A stretch of DNA of 39,462 nucleotides from Tubiluchus corallicola (GCA_030141605.1 JAQGDQ010001360.1:5001-44462); one strand, 5' to 3'. Counted from the stretch's first letter, positions 1-12,010 are shown. Program-made: numbers and translations. Notes: generated from the letters alone by a model not told the origin.

Positions 1-1281
1 GCACATATTTTGCATAATAACTTTACACACACATATATATATACATACATATTACTTCATATCATATCATTCGCCTCATATTGTAGTAGAAACACCCTCG
101 TGGTCTGTCCGTCTATTCTGTTTAAACTATTTAACTGATTCATTTTCTACAGTATTCACGCATGCATGGTAATCTTGTTTCTCTTTTATAGGCCATGTGT
201 CCACGTTAGCTTTTTGTTGTACTAAATGTTATTGAACTAAGACTAATGATATTTTCCTTTATACCTATAATAATGATTTTCCTTTGCAGAGTAATATTAA
301 TTCTTTGAAGTTGTTAGATAATATCTGAAATGTTTGATTGATTTGTTTATTTATTAAAATGTGCCCTGCTGTGTGATAATATTTTGAAATGGTTTTGATT
401 TGCGATATATGTATAGAGTCAACGTAATTATGCTAGTCTAAATAAATTTATGCTAAAATTATTTTTAATTTTATTGTCATTGTTGTGTTATATGTTTGTA
501 TTTTCAATTGTTAAGTTTGAATGTTATACTTTATTATAAACCTTAATGGCCAAAGTTATTCTGTTGTTATATTTTTCTTTGACTAATTTATTTATTCTTT
601 ATAGACATCACGGACAAAAGTACAGAAATCAATGATACTGGGCTCCTATATAGCAGTATAATTTACTATAACTACTTTTTACAGCCAAAGAAGCTTATTA
701 TGTGGCCGGGCATTATTTTCACCTAATGTCTGCTCTCCCACCTAATACAAATCGAAAAAAGAACTATATAAAAACTTATTATTAAACAAAATCAAAATTT
801 TCTCAATCATTTTTCTCCAGCCTGTCCACAGTTGTTAAACACACACACAGACGTCTAATCAACTGAGGAACGAACCCCAATTGACTAGATGTTTTTCGTC
901 TGCGCACAAGAATTTATATTGCTTATTGGGTTTTGCGTTTTACATGAAATAACAAGTTCATCGCATCACTTTATGTAATAAAGCCGAGATTTTAATCACT
1001 TAGGGAATTATAAAGTCGTGTTTCGTGCCAATGTATTGCAGAATAAACTCTTTCATATTAGCGACTGTGAAGTAGTTTATTCGCATGATAGGCTCATTCT
1101 TGTTATTATGCTATAATCCCTATAGTATAGACTACTGACTGATTGTCATTGCAATTGTAAGGAAGCATAGCAATATATAGCCAGCGTCGGCACAAAGCTT
1201 CCATACTGTAGCGTATAGACAGAATAATCAAAGCAAACAACCAGGTAAATTGTGCTGCAAATTCATATTGTAGAAATTACA
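1..1281. other. AT-rich intron or 3' flank of the GRL-like gene
   Basis: About 70% AT with a short TA run near 34-48 and many stops in all minus-strand frames. The exon for the last membrane helix should lie to the left of 1282, but I could not find a convincing acceptor plus hydrophobic reading frame here, so it may lie outside the window. No other gene is visible. Confidence 0.4.
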
Positions 1282-1287
1282 ACTTAC
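1282..1287 (-). other. Splice donor of the GRL-like exon
   Basis: Reads GTAAGT on the minus strand directly after the codon GCG, so the intron is in phase 0. The reading frame stays open for only 19 more codons before a TAA at 1230-1228, and those residues no longer look like a membrane protein. Confidence 0.75.
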
Positions 1288-2478
1288 CGCTGTATTTAAT
1301 GTTGCTGCCGCCAGAGAAACTATAATGAAGTTAATAGAATTTCCTACCAGCCAGAAAACGTGAGTGAAAACGCTGAATGTGTCAAGCTCTGAATCACCAC
1401 TATAAGCAAGAATGAGTCTGTAGGTGATAAAACAGATTAGTGGAATGTTGGTGATGTAACAGACGAATATCAACTTCCGAAAATCCCCATCAGCGATGAG
1501 AACAGCTCTAGAGAGGTACTGATGCTGCTGTCGCAGATTCTCTAGCTTCTTGGAGAAGGCCTCTTTTGACAGATCTCTTCTCTGTGTGAGAAAAATCAGG
1601 GCGCTGGCTAGTCTCTTGTACTGACGAGACAAAACGTTGCAAGTAGCGATGAAAAAGCAGATGGGATGAACCCAGGCGAATGAAGCAAAAGCGCAGATGA
1701 TCAGATGTAGGATCTGGAAGGAGGTGGTGGGTTGAAAAGGAGCCGTGTCACGGAGGGCATCTTCTCGAATGTTGTCATACGGACCAAACGCAGCAAACAA
1801 TCTTACTCCAATGTTAAATAGAGAAAACATCCAAGCTATAGCTAGTGATATCTGTGACTTTCTGCTGAGTGTTCTAATGTCTGTCACGGACAAGAAGATG
1901 TCTTGTTTCATTCCGTTTAGATTTTCTTGCCAGTACCGGCTGAATTGATTCAGGCCACCTTTGTTCCTTGATGCAAGACAAAGTATTCCCATATTGCAGA
2001 AGCACTGTAGTATCCAGCCAGTTCCAATCATGTTTCTGACCGTATAAATGCTGCCCGAAAAGAACGGATCATCCAGATAAGTAAGAGCGATGACGTTTTT
2101 GACAACGAATACAAAGATGGATGCAAAGACAGCAGTACAATAAACAAAACTTAGCCGTCGTAAATGAAGCAACTTGGATGTTGGGTCAGACCACGAGCTG
2201 AGCACTGGACAAACGCCAGTGAAGTACATGCTAAGTAGAATTGGTCGCACTATTTGGCAAACCGGAGTCGCTTCTTTCTGGAATTCTGCATCTGGCACCT
2301 CTTCGTCAGAGGAAAAGTCGCCAAAGCTAGACGCAAATGTGGACGCATTGCTGGCACAAGGATGAATGTGGGAGTCCTCTTCTGGCTTCAAGTAGAAAGA
2401 TACCGGTCTACCGTTTGGGTGTTTGTCACACTTGGAGATGCTGCTGAGTCTGACGCTACATTCTCGATGGAGAGACAT
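1288..2478 (-). CDS. Large exon of a gustatory-receptor-like (GRL) multi-pass chemoreceptor, C-terminus missing
   Basis: The frame is open from 2613 down to 1228. The first in-frame ATG is at 2478 (starts MSLHREC), so I use that; an upstream exon joining at an AG near 2604-2620 is also possible. From this Met there is a ~100-residue polar N-terminal tail rich in Ser, Asp and Glu, then six hydrophobic helices at about residues 109-132, 152-170, 210-232, 255-280, 335-359 and 369-394, with a Lys/Arg/Gln-rich loop (about 285-330) between helices 4 and 5. A near-perfect donor (GCG|GTAAGT, 1287-1282) ends the exon after codon 397 in phase 0; the frame beyond it is intron. Long tail, six helices, a large basic loop before the last helices and a seventh helix on a separate exon are the layout of the insect GR/animal GRL family, presumed ligand-gated plasma-membrane channels. 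Family assignment is by architecture, not by a diagnostic motif, since the TYxxxxxQF region would be in the missing exon. An unrelated 7-TM receptor remains possible. Confidence 0.62.
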
Positions 2479-2731
2479 TTGTCTAATTCTTGAGTAACAT
2501 CCACCAAGTTTGTCAACACAGTGCAATCGCGCCAAGAAGCTTCTTCCCAAGTCTTCCGCAACTTCTTCAAGAAAGAGTGTGAAGTAACCCCAAACCGAAA
2601 TTGCCTGTTCTTCCTATGTCTGTGAATTAAGGTGAATCTTTAAAGTAATTTACATAATATTTTTCAGCAGTTTAAGGCACTTCCTTTACAAAAACGTCAG
2701 AAAGATATCTTTTATTTCACCGCCTTTCCAG

Positions 2732-2818
2732 GATGTGAGAGAAGTCATCAATTCTTCACAGCATCAATATCTTGCAGGCCACCGAGCGGACTCTTCTCTG
2801 AAGCTGTACGTGTCGCAG
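2732..2818 (+). other. Possible 87-bp plus-strand exon (weak)
   Basis: A pyrimidine-rich stretch ending CCTTTCCAG precedes 2732, and CAG|GTATCG follows at 2818/2819. Between them 29 codons are open in phase 0 (begins DVREVINSS) and GC content is clearly above the neighbours. No homologous family is recognised, no partner exon is seen, and the frame stays open past the donor to 3010. On the minus strand the same segment could be 5' leader of the receptor gene. It may simply be chance. Confidence 0.2.
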
Positions 2819-3191
2819 GTATCGGTCACCTCTAATCAGCAGCATCCTGCGCAGAATCAACGCTACTTCTCGGTAACACAAGTACGCAATAAGATACTTG
2901 CAGTTTATAGTAATTATATCATTAAAAGAGAGGCAGACTTGTATTATGAAGGGATGCGCTTTCTTCTTTCATATGCTAATAGAATTTACCTTTTTTGCTT
3001 GATAGTCTGAAGCATTTCGTATGAATGTTATATGTACTGCAGCATTCCAACTTTCTGTAAGTTCCTGAAAAATGTGATAATTGAACAAAAGTTGAAGCTT
3101 TGCAATATCCCTGATTATATTTTTTGTTTATATTTACATCTGTATCTATGATAATTTCACGTGATTTCGTTAGATTCTATTCTGTAAATAA

Positions 3192-3767
3192 CAGTGGCGG
3201 CTCGTAGCTAAAATTAGTGGGGGTGCTGCTTCAGAAAATTTTTAGCCATTGTTTTAATACCGTGTAAAAAACAAACATATGTAGCTATATTTGAAGATCA
3301 GGTATTGAAAATCCTCTTTTCTTAATTGCAACATTCTGATGGAGAGACAACTGTGAAAAATTAAGCTTTTGTAGTTCACTTACAGTCACAGAACATATTT
3401 CTTGGGGTCGCAAGGCGTTCATTATTAAATAATTTATGTTTTAAACACACACGCTAAGCTTACACCTTATCACATCCGGGAATATGACGGTACACGGTAA
3501 GTACGTGGAAATTGTTACTGTGTTCAAGACAAGACTTTTCTACCTAGTAGCAGACGCTAGTGTACAGCATGTTGTCTCAGACATGGCTGTATACGCACAA
3601 CAGCCAAACGCCACGTTGCTTGGGCTGTCAAGCAAACTGTACTTCTCTCACATGCTCCGGTTCCGCACAAGTATAAAAAAATACTAAAGAAAAAAGACTT
3701 ATTATATTGAATATTATCTATAATAATGAGCTGCAGTTCCACAGTACCTATTCACGAGCCGCCACTG
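3192..3767. mobile_element. Non-autonomous hAT-like MITE with 8-bp target duplication
   Basis: The two ends are a perfect 14-bp inverted repeat, CAGTGGCGGCTCGT at 3192-3205 and its complement at 3754-3767. The flanks are GTAAATAA (3184-3191) and GTAGATAA (3768-3775), an 8-bp duplication with one mismatch. CAGTG-type ends plus 8-bp target duplications are typical of hAT elements. The 576-bp interior has no transposase-like frame; the short frames at 3484-3687 look accidental. Being complete and nearly flank-matched, it is one of the best-defined elements here. Confidence 0.8.
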
Positions 3768-3775
3768 GTAGATAA

Positions 3776-4686
3776 CCATGGAAACGACTGTCAGAATGCT
3801 AAAGTGACTCCTAGCATGTAAATAAAAATGATGAAACGGTTTTAACCGTAAAAACTAGCAACAAGTAAGATATAACTTTTCTTTAGTGCAGTCATTATGT
3901 TTCTTAATGTGTCAACGTTCTCTTGTTTATTTTTTCTAAAAACTAATTTCAGAAGGAAAGAGCAAAATAATAAAGTGTTTTATTAGTTTTACAAATAGCA
4001 GGTATTAATCTTTCCTTTTCGACCATTTAGTTAAAGTTAATCTTGTAGTTCTGCACAAAGGCAGCGTCTTCTGTTTAAGTTTTTTCTTCACGTGACGATT
4101 ATCTGTATACCTGCATGGAAAACTACAGGACGTCATCCAAAACTAGGAAGAATGTCAGAGACAGATGAGTACTGCAAACGTAGATCTGCCACAGAAAGTG
4201 CTTGAACAGGAAGACAACGCAGTTATTAAACAACCATTACTGACATGAGACAGACTATTAGTGTAGCAGTCGCTGCACTACTCAAACCACTAGGTTATTT
4301 GTTAAGATTCTGTCAGAATAGAGCGCTGAAATTAAGAGTTATTAATGGCAGTAATTGTAAGCGGGTTGGTGTTATAATAGAGTTACAGTATGCAACTACA
4401 CCAGCGGCTACAGTGGTTTTTAACACAAATATCTGGCAACATTGTCAAAAACACCGTCTAATAATAATTGGAAAGCTGAGCTATAAGAGGAATAATAGTA
4501 GAGATTTATTACAGAGAAGAGGGCAGACGTATACGCTTATTCAAACTACAATATTTAAAAACACCTCAGATGCTTCAAGGACGTTGTTACTTATAATATT
4601 TAAAGACAACCAATCATTTTTAGGGGGGGGGGAATAAAATCTTTAGTGGGGGCGGGATTAATTTATGAATTGTGTGGACACATTTA
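3776..4686. other. No recognisable gene
   Basis: Ordinary AT-rich DNA. An ATG-started frame of 130 codons (4245-4637) is present on the plus strand, but it matches no family I know, has no domain-like pattern, no flanking splice signals, and ends in a run of ten G at 4622-4631. I treat it as a chance frame. Confidence 0.4.
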
Positions 4687-5100
4687 TTTAAAGCACAAGA
4701 AAACATTCTTGTTAATAAAGTTTAAAAAATTCGTTTTGAAATTTTATATCACTTACATGCTGTCTTGTTGCATACACAGCTTGTGTTAGCAGCAACGCTG
4801 TATAAAACTTGTAAATTTAAACTCCCGTGATATCCGTTAAGCGCAGCCATTTTGACTGAAAGTTTTTTGAAACAAGTTTAGTTAACACTGCGTAAATTTA
4901 AAAAATTTATAGGATCAGTAATGTATTTTTTTGTGAATTAGTGGGACAGTGGTGCACTTTCGGATGGCGATGCTGTGCCGTTTTACAAAGTGGCGCGAGC
5001 ATTTTAAATTATTAGGAATTTAATGCTAAGTAATATAACTTAGTATGGGAAATCCTGTGTGATGCACTTCAAAATTCCCCTTTCTTCGCTTCTAAATTTC
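4687..5100 (+). repeat. Dispersed repeat D, copy 1
   Basis: Aligns in the same orientation with 24786-25290. Shared landmarks include TTGAAATTTTATA, AACGCTGTATAAAAC, GAGCCATTTTGAC-like and GCTAAGTAATATAACTT, in the same order with small indels. It begins TTAAAGCACAAGAAAAC, matching TTAAAACGCAAGAAAAC in the second copy. No coding potential; probably an old non-autonomous transposon. Confidence 0.65.
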
Positions 5101-5778
5101 CATGCGATCCTACCGTAATTATTTGCTGCACTTATAATCGTTATATCAAGATTATTATTATTAATAATACTAAATTATTATTATTAAATTTTTGATACTA
5201 AGCATATCTGCAAAGGAAATTTGGAAAAAAAGTTACGTCCAAACCTGCGTTTGTTCCTTTTGATTATAATTCTAATGTATTATTCTAATGTCACAACCAC
5301 GAGACTGTACAGCGCCAATGGTTTACGACAGGTTTTAGTTCACTTTAACAACACAATTTAATCTTAACAGCACACCAAACGTTACAGTAGTCCCAGAGTT
5401 TTTGACGATGATGGCAACACTTGTCTAAGAAAGGGTACGAAGTGGGACCTGTTATATTGAAAAATCACAGTTTGAAATTTTGGATGGTCAGATAACATTG
5501 ACTAGCACGGTCTATGCCGGATAACTACCCTTTACTCGAGTACATGGTGTCATTTGCTCGATTGCAGTTGCACCGTAAGCTAATGCCAAGTTTTGGTTAC
5601 TTTTTAACTAAAATAGACACAGAGTAACTACAGAATAAATTGATTGCAGTCAACAGAATGGCAAGTTGGTAAATTTTCTTGCCGAGCTCGTGCTAAGAAC
5701 TTAGTTTTGCAATAAAAGTGTTTGTAAAGCCTATTTCAATAAAAACTGTGTCTTTAAATATGATGACGATTATCTTGG
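5101..5778. other. No recognisable gene
   Basis: AT-rich DNA with ATT-rich stretches near 5152-5190. No long frame, no splice pair and no inverted ends were seen. Confidence 0.4.
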
Positions 5779-5783
5779 AGACA

Positions 5784-5867
<84 letters not shown>

Positions 5868-5899
5868 GGGGGAGGGAGGGAGGGAAGGAGGGGGAGACG
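5779..5899 (+). repeat. (GA)n microsatellite and purine tract
   Basis: About 70 bp of uninterrupted GA from 5794 runs into a G-rich purine segment (GGGAGGG units, 5865-5895). Only one pyrimidine interrupts it near the start. Both strands show open frames across it, which are artefacts of the repeat. A mirror-symmetric purine tract of this length could form triplex DNA. Confidence 0.95.
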
Positions 5900-6660
5900 G
5901 AAAGCTCCAGTTCCTGGAAAGGTTATAGATGACGGCAAGAAACATCAGATGTCGTCATAGTAAGAGGTAATAATTGGTCGGAAGCCTGGTCTTTTTTGTT
6001 TAATTGCCTATACCCGGTGCGCATATCCTGCATATTCATCGCTCTTGCGTAATTTACATTATAATACTCACTAACGAACATCCGACCTGAATTAATGAAG
6101 AGTCATTTTTCTCAGCATCTCTGTGAAGTTTCTTTTAAGCGGGAATAGCGTACTTCTTAAAACACTTTGAAAGAAAACTGTCGCAGAATATTAATTATAA
6201 GTGTGTTATTGATGGACGCTAACAAACCGTTTATTATTTCCTGATTCATCACGACGCTAATTTCTGTTTAAATTTTGAATTTTGTGAAAAGGGATTTTGG
6301 GAAAATGACCACTTGAAACAAGCATTGATTAACGTAATATAAAGACTATATATATATATAAATATATAACGTAATATAATTTTAATAACTTCTGAGGCGT
6401 AGGTGCATTGCGCACGATCACTCACAGAGGGCAGCACAGACAACGATATTCAACGAAGCTTTAATCCGTTACCGATGTAATTTTCACATAAATTTTCGTG
6501 AAGTGGCCTTAAGCGTTTGTACTAATTTCTTGTATATATAATAATATTATTTAAATAATGACAACTAAGACGACAGCAAGCGGCAGCAGCAGCAACCATG
6601 GCAATGATGGTAACATCACTAATATCAATAATGCAAAAAACAATAATAATTATAGTAAGT
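5900..6660. other. No recognisable gene
   Basis: AT-rich spacer with a (TA)n run at about 6347-6367. The start of the AGT array is foreshadowed by AAT/CAG/AAC triplets from 6560. Confidence 0.4.
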
Positions 6661-7363
<703 letters not shown>

Positions 7364-8475
7364 GTACAGAAAGGTTTATGATAGTCTTCTTTGACTTCTT
7401 AATGACCATCTTTCTTTTAGATAGTAATGAAATTAAAATTCATTAAGAATAAACTGAAACAGCTCGAATGCCTTTAGCAACAGGACAAAAATTTAACTTA
7501 TAATAATTACGTTACCACTTTAACATAACATTGACAAGTTCTTTAGCGAAGCAAAGTGCAAAAATCTCATTAGCTTTATTAATGAAGCACTTTTGCTATT
7601 TTTATGTCTCAATAGTTCCATAATGACCAGGGAAAGTTATTAGGAGGCAAATTTCATTGACGAACTGGGCCCACGTGCCGTTATATGCACATTATTATCG
7701 CATTTATTGCTATAAAGCCTAATAACGGATTGACTTTTATTTCGGATGAGTGCGCAGGGCGCAGGGCTGAAAACGTGGCTTCTTTTCGTCCACTTCACAA
7801 GCTTTCCAGCGAGTAGAAGCAGCTGTGTGTGTTGCACGTTGAAATTAACCCCGCGTTATGTTACTGCTCAAGGTGTTATAGTATGAATATCTGGAAACCG
7901 TAGCACAATGAGCAGAAGAAAATTTCAGAAGGTTTAGAAAAAGTAGCTTATAGAATTCTGCACGATTAAAAAGACAGTTATTTTTTAACAAGTTTATCAT
8001 TTCTCTGTTATTGTTAACTGACTGGTGTTATTCGCTGAGAAAACTGAAAAACTGAAATAATATCCAATGAAGTATTAAAATCGTTACCAATGAACGCAGC
8101 TCTTTATACTGGAAGCTTGAAGATATTAAATTTTATAAAATACAAAGTCGATGTTGTTTATTCACGGAGATTTTAACTCTTGTGTCTTGTTCGTACTTAG
8201 AGCAGTAATTAGCAAAGTAATTAACTAGTGAAGGCAGTTAACAGAGTCGGGGATGTGAATTCTTCACCTTTTGTGAGTCTTTTGCTTGCGTTAAATAAGA
8301 GCGCAGAGTTTATTTCTTCGTACGTTTTTGTGCGCATGAAGGAACGATCATGTGGAATTAATACGGAAACAATACATTTTTAGTTTTCCGTTAAACGTTA
8401 CATACAAGTATAACTCTTGAAATGCCTGAAAATTCGACATCGGTTTTTATGAGCAAAGAAGAATAACAGAAGAAG
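7364..8475 (+). promoter_or_regulatory. 5' flank and leader of the LDLa gene
   Basis: Upstream sequence of the signal-peptide exon. A TTAAATAAG stretch at about 8293 is the best TATA-like candidate, followed by AT-rich leader with several upstream ATGs (8336, 8350, 8420) in other frames. No core-promoter motif is strong enough to fix the start site, so this marks the likely location only. Confidence 0.3.
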
Positions 8476-8554
8476 ATGCATCTGTGTGCCTGGTTCACAC
8501 TACTCGCCTTTTTTTGCTGTTCAGACTTAACGCGTGCGTTTTCCACTAGTGAAG
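8476..8554 (+). CDS. First coding exon: signal peptide of a secreted or membrane LDLa protein
   Basis: ATG at 8476 in an AAG context opens 26 codons and ends GAA G|GTAAGT at 8554, a consensus donor in phase 1. The peptide starts MHLCAWFTLLAFFCC, a hydrophobic core with no charges until Asp17, and has a plausible cleavage site after Ala21 (TRA|FS). It therefore encodes an ER signal peptide. The phase-1 donor fits the phase-1 acceptor of the LDLa exon at 37347, and no better partner exon is seen on the plus strand between them. The start choice rests on the signal peptide; upstream ATGs are out of frame or run into stops. Joining to the LDLa exon is inference and would need a transcript. Confidence 0.65.
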
Positions 8555-8673
8555 GTAAGTAAAGATTTATTGTTTACAAACCTCGAGGAATAGAATTTAG
8601 TCTAAGTGCTTGAGAAAACAACTGAGAGACGGAAATAAAATATGAGATAACAGGTCACCGGTCACTTAAATTC

Positions 8674-8704
8674 AATTGGTCACAGGTCACATGGGTGACC
8701 AATT
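8674..8704. promoter_or_regulatory. Perfect inverted repeat with GGTCA half-sites in intron 1
   Basis: Arms AATTGGTCAC (8674-8683) and GTGACCAATT (8695-8704) flank an 11-nt loop that contains another AGGTCAC. Two more GGTCAC copies lie at 8652-8664. Direct and inverted GGTCA copies resemble nuclear-receptor binding elements, and the site is 120 bp past the first coding exon. Function is inference. Confidence 0.4.
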
Positions 8705-9503
8705 TGTAGTGGTTTACATAACTCGGGTGCAAAACAGAGGCAGCGACTGTTCATGAAATACAGCAGTATTCAGCTGCCTTGCTTAGCGGTACTTTCTAAA
8801 TTTTACTATTGCTTATGCAGCACTAACAACCATGCTTTAAACCACATTAATTATTAATGCAGGGCAAAATTAAAAAGCAATAAATGTGTAAATTAGCATT
8901 GCCTTTAATAATCGTGTAAACTTTTTGATGAACTTAATTAGTCACTATAGCAGGCTTCTGTAGACAGATTCTTTTTTGAGAAAATAAAATGGTTGCCTGA
9001 CTTTACGCGTATTTACGATTAAGTTTGTCTCTAAAGCCAATAGTTTAAAAACGATTTATCACGGTGAGACAAAAACCAGCAGATTTATCCCAAACAGAGC
9101 TAAATACAAGCGTTTATAGTTCTGGGATATGTAAATCAAAATTATTTGTACTGCCTGCTTGCAGAAGCACGTGCCGCACACTTTGATAATAAGAGTTTAG
9201 ATTGATAGTATGAAAAAAAGAGAAAGTCATTTAGGGAACTGAAAATAAAAAACACCACAAAATTATCCGTAAATTTTTATTTTTTCGTTTCACGAAATAT
9301 TCTGCTGCTTATAAGTTTCCTAAATTCAGCTGCAAACATAAATCATTTTTTGCTATTGACGATATGCCGTTAATGTGTTCGCGACCTTCATTCTTGCCAC
9401 TTTATGACTTTGAATGACACGTCACATACATTCGTTCTCGTAATGCGCCAGATGTCTGCAGTACTGTATATCCAAGTACGGGGTGTCAGTTGTAATAATT
9501 AAT
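8705..9503. other. Intronic, no recognisable feature
   Basis: AT-rich sequence with no frame, inverted ends or microsatellite of note. Confidence 0.4.
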
Positions 9504-10060
9504 TTAAAGGAAAACGGGATGATTGCGTTGAAATTAATTCAAAATAAACTATGCTCTAAAAAATTTAATATTAAAAACTACAATAGTTTTTTTAAATCAA
9601 AGCTTACATTAAATAATAATTACCTTGGATAGTTAAATTTTGTTAAACTTTCAAAGCTACTCGAGGCTCATGCAACATGCCGTCATATCAGACTGATAAT
9701 GTTGCCTTTTTGTCACATTCACATGGCCGACAAATAGGCGCTGTAGCGTGATGCACTTAACCATGAACTGCATTGTTCGTCTGTGACGTGGAGCCCATTT
9801 TTGTGACATCACATTAGCGTCTTATAGTAATCGTCACTTACGGAAACGTGCCTGACGCGCAAGGAAAATACCTACCATTGCATAAATTGTGGTTAGTTTG
9901 TGATGTAAGCCGTCGTTGTATTAATGTATTAATTAATTAATTTCAAGCTAATTATTCAAATGTAAGCAGCAGCTGCTAACTTCTATGACAAGAAAATGTA
10001 TATTTTAGACAGTAACTTAAAATGAAATTGAGTTTAATCAATCGTTCGGTTCTCCTTTAA
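9504..10060. mobile_element. TTAA-bounded MITE, family B copy 1 (Kolobok/T2-like)
   Basis: Begins TTAAAGGAAAACGGGATGAT and ends with the complement of TTAAAGGAGAACCGAACGAT, about 16 of 20 terminal bases matching. Both ends fit the TTAAAGGRR consensus with TTAA targets known for T2/Kolobok-type elements. The 557-bp body aligns along its whole length with 35685-36233 (shared ACTACAATAGTTTTTTT, TTTGTTAAACTTTCAAAGC, GAGCCCATTTT, CTAATTATTCAAAT). No transposase frame. Confidence 0.75.
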
Positions 10061-10491
10061 TAACAGGAAGTTTATTGCTTACTACACTAATTGTCGCAGA
10101 TTGACATGCCGAAAAAAGGGTGATTAGCACTAATTTGTTCTTTCTGGTAATTTTTAAAACTTCTGATTCTTATGTCTGAGGTAACTTTTTTAAGTGCGAG
10201 ACTCTGCAAGTAGGTTTAAGAGTAGTGCCGAAAAAAGAAATAAACAAATGAAAGAGGAGGAAAACAAAGAAATAATTAAACATTGGTAAAATGCTTGTTG
10301 TGTCCATCTTTTTTCACTCTATTGTACTCGGTTATTGTAACAAGTAATCAAATTATGCTCTCAGTTATTAATTCGTTAATTTCTTAAAATTTTTAAATAT
10401 TATTTAGGAAACATGGGTGTAGTTAATTTTTATTAATTTGATTTTAAGATTATTTTTAATGAGGAATTGATCTGCAGTTTTAATAGGTCGA
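10061..10491. other. Intronic, no recognisable feature
   Basis: AT-rich spacer between family B copy 1 and the tRNA-like head; it may include the degenerate body of a SINE on the minus strand. Confidence 0.35.
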
Positions 10492-10563
10492 TGTTAAGCT
10501 TGGGTATGAACCAGGTACCTTTAGATTGCAAGTCTAATGCCATGACCACTAGGCGACGGATTC
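10492..10563 (-). repeat. tRNA-like SINE head or tRNA pseudogene
   Basis: On the minus strand the segment has an A-box-like GCCTAGTGGTCATGGC D arm, an anticodon arm TTAGA-CTTGCAA-TCTAA with a perfect 5-bp stem (anticodon TGC by position), and a B-box GGTTCATACCC in a T arm with one mismatch. The acceptor ends do not pair and there is no matching 3' end, so it is not a working tRNA gene. This state is typical of a tRNA-derived SINE head with retained pol III boxes. Confidence 0.6.
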
Positions 10564-10773
10564 CTAACGATTGCGTTTGGTGTTAATTCAGTCTTTACTG
10601 CTGTTCATTTACGAGCTAATTAGAGCTAATGCAGATGTACATAACTTTTAAAGATTGTAAGTAAGAGACCATTGGTAATTTTTTAAGATGAGATGCTGAT
10701 TTAAATGTTTGATATAAAGTGACCTTTAGACGCTGTTCCTAATTATTCGTTTATAAGTTTAACACTCGTAAGC

Positions 10774-11163
10774 TTAAAGGAAAGAACAAGTCACTCAGTG
10801 TGTTGGGTTTATTTTACTGTTATTACTTAAACTTAGAAAAATATAACAAAGACATTTGCAAAGAACTACCTTTACAGCATAAATTTAAAATATACTACCT
10901 CTGAATAGAATTTTCATGTATGGTGGTTGTCGTCACTCACTTGAAAGTGATGACGTAACTGGGAGGCTTCGCGACGTAAGCGCGGCGTGGCTTTCCGTAA
11001 TCGCGCGCTGCTTAAACTAATTCAAACTTTAGCGACGACTCTAAAGTGAAATTTTAATAGTTACACAAGGCGTTTATTACAGTTTTGTTACTAAATCCTT
11101 CTAACATTTTTCGTGAACATTGAAATAAGTCTAACCTCTTAAAAGGCTTGGTCTTTCTTTTAA
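10774..11163 (+). mobile_element. TTAA-bounded MITE, family A copy 1
   Basis: Starts TTAAAGGAAAGAACAAGTC and ends with the complement of TTAAAAGAAAGACCAAGCC. The 390-bp body aligns with 31425-31970 and 36582-37020. Compared with the 31425 copy it lacks about 150 bp in the middle, including the TGACGTCA segment. No coding capacity. Confidence 0.8.
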
Positions 11164-11620
11164 CGTATCTTCTCCTTCCCACGCCTGATCATGTAGTTAT
11201 AATGGGAGAATGAATGTTGTTTAATATTCTGTGCTGGGTCGACGTTTGTTTGTTCTCCGGGTTTTTAATAGTTATGCTAACATTGTCAATCTCATTCAGC
11301 TAGATGGTGTCTATAGAAACAACGTTACAGTTTGCATAATTTATCGTACCCAATCAGCCAAATTTAGTGGGAAGCTCGCCATTAAAGGCAGTAAATAACC
11401 ACCACAACTACCAAAATACAATCATGGTAAAAGCTGGTGGTTGAAATTTTGAATTTATCCGGCTTAGTGTTCGTTGACGTACGACAGTAGGAAATTGTAG
11501 ATGTTGTAGATGTTGTATTTATCATTAAATTTATGCAAGACGTATACGTCCTCTTTTGCGGTGGCTCTTGCAAGCAGATTCTATGTTGCTGGAGTTCCGA
11601 GACTGCGATCAAGAGAAATA
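11164..11620. other. Intronic, no recognisable feature
   Basis: AT-rich DNA leading into the GTGCTGAGGTT minisatellite; a TTAAAGGCAG at 11381 is a lone terminus-like motif without a partner. Confidence 0.35.
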
Positions 11621-12010
11621 ATGGGTGCTGAGATTATAATATATACTGAGATCATGGGCGCTGACGTATCAGGTACGGCAATACGGGTGCTGACGTCGTG
11701 TGGGTACCGACGTTACGTTTGCTGAGATTATGGGTACTGAAGTTACTGGTGTTGAGGTTACGGGTGCTGACGTCGTGTGGGTACTGAAGTTACTGGTGCT
11801 GAGGTTGTATGGGTACCGACGTTATGGATGCTGAGGTTGTGTGGGTACTGAAGTTACGGATGCTAAAGTTGTGTGGGTATTGAAGTAACGGGTGCTGAGG
11901 TTGTGGGTGCTGGGGTGATTGGGGCTTAAGGAGTTGATGGTTACTGATTTGGGTGTTGAAGGTACTGGTAATGAGGGTGCAGGTGTTGAGGTTGCGGGTG
12001 ATGACGTTGG
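11621..12010 (+). repeat. Degenerate minisatellite of GGGTGCTGAGGTTAC type
   Basis: Roughly 15-16-bp imperfect units (GGGTGCTGAGGTTGTGTG, GGGTACTGAAGTTAC, GGGTACCGACGTTA) run for about 390 bp. The same core makes up the much more regular array at 27917-28803, about 16 kb away and in the same orientation. Confidence 0.85.

Noticed and set aside
2479-2550. Extending the receptor start to 2550
   Set aside because: The codon at 2550 is TTG; the first ATG in frame is at 2478. Coding upstream of it would need a spliced exon.
4245-4637. 130-codon ATG frame as a gene
   Set aside because: No family resemblance, no neighbouring exon signals, and it ends in a G10 run.
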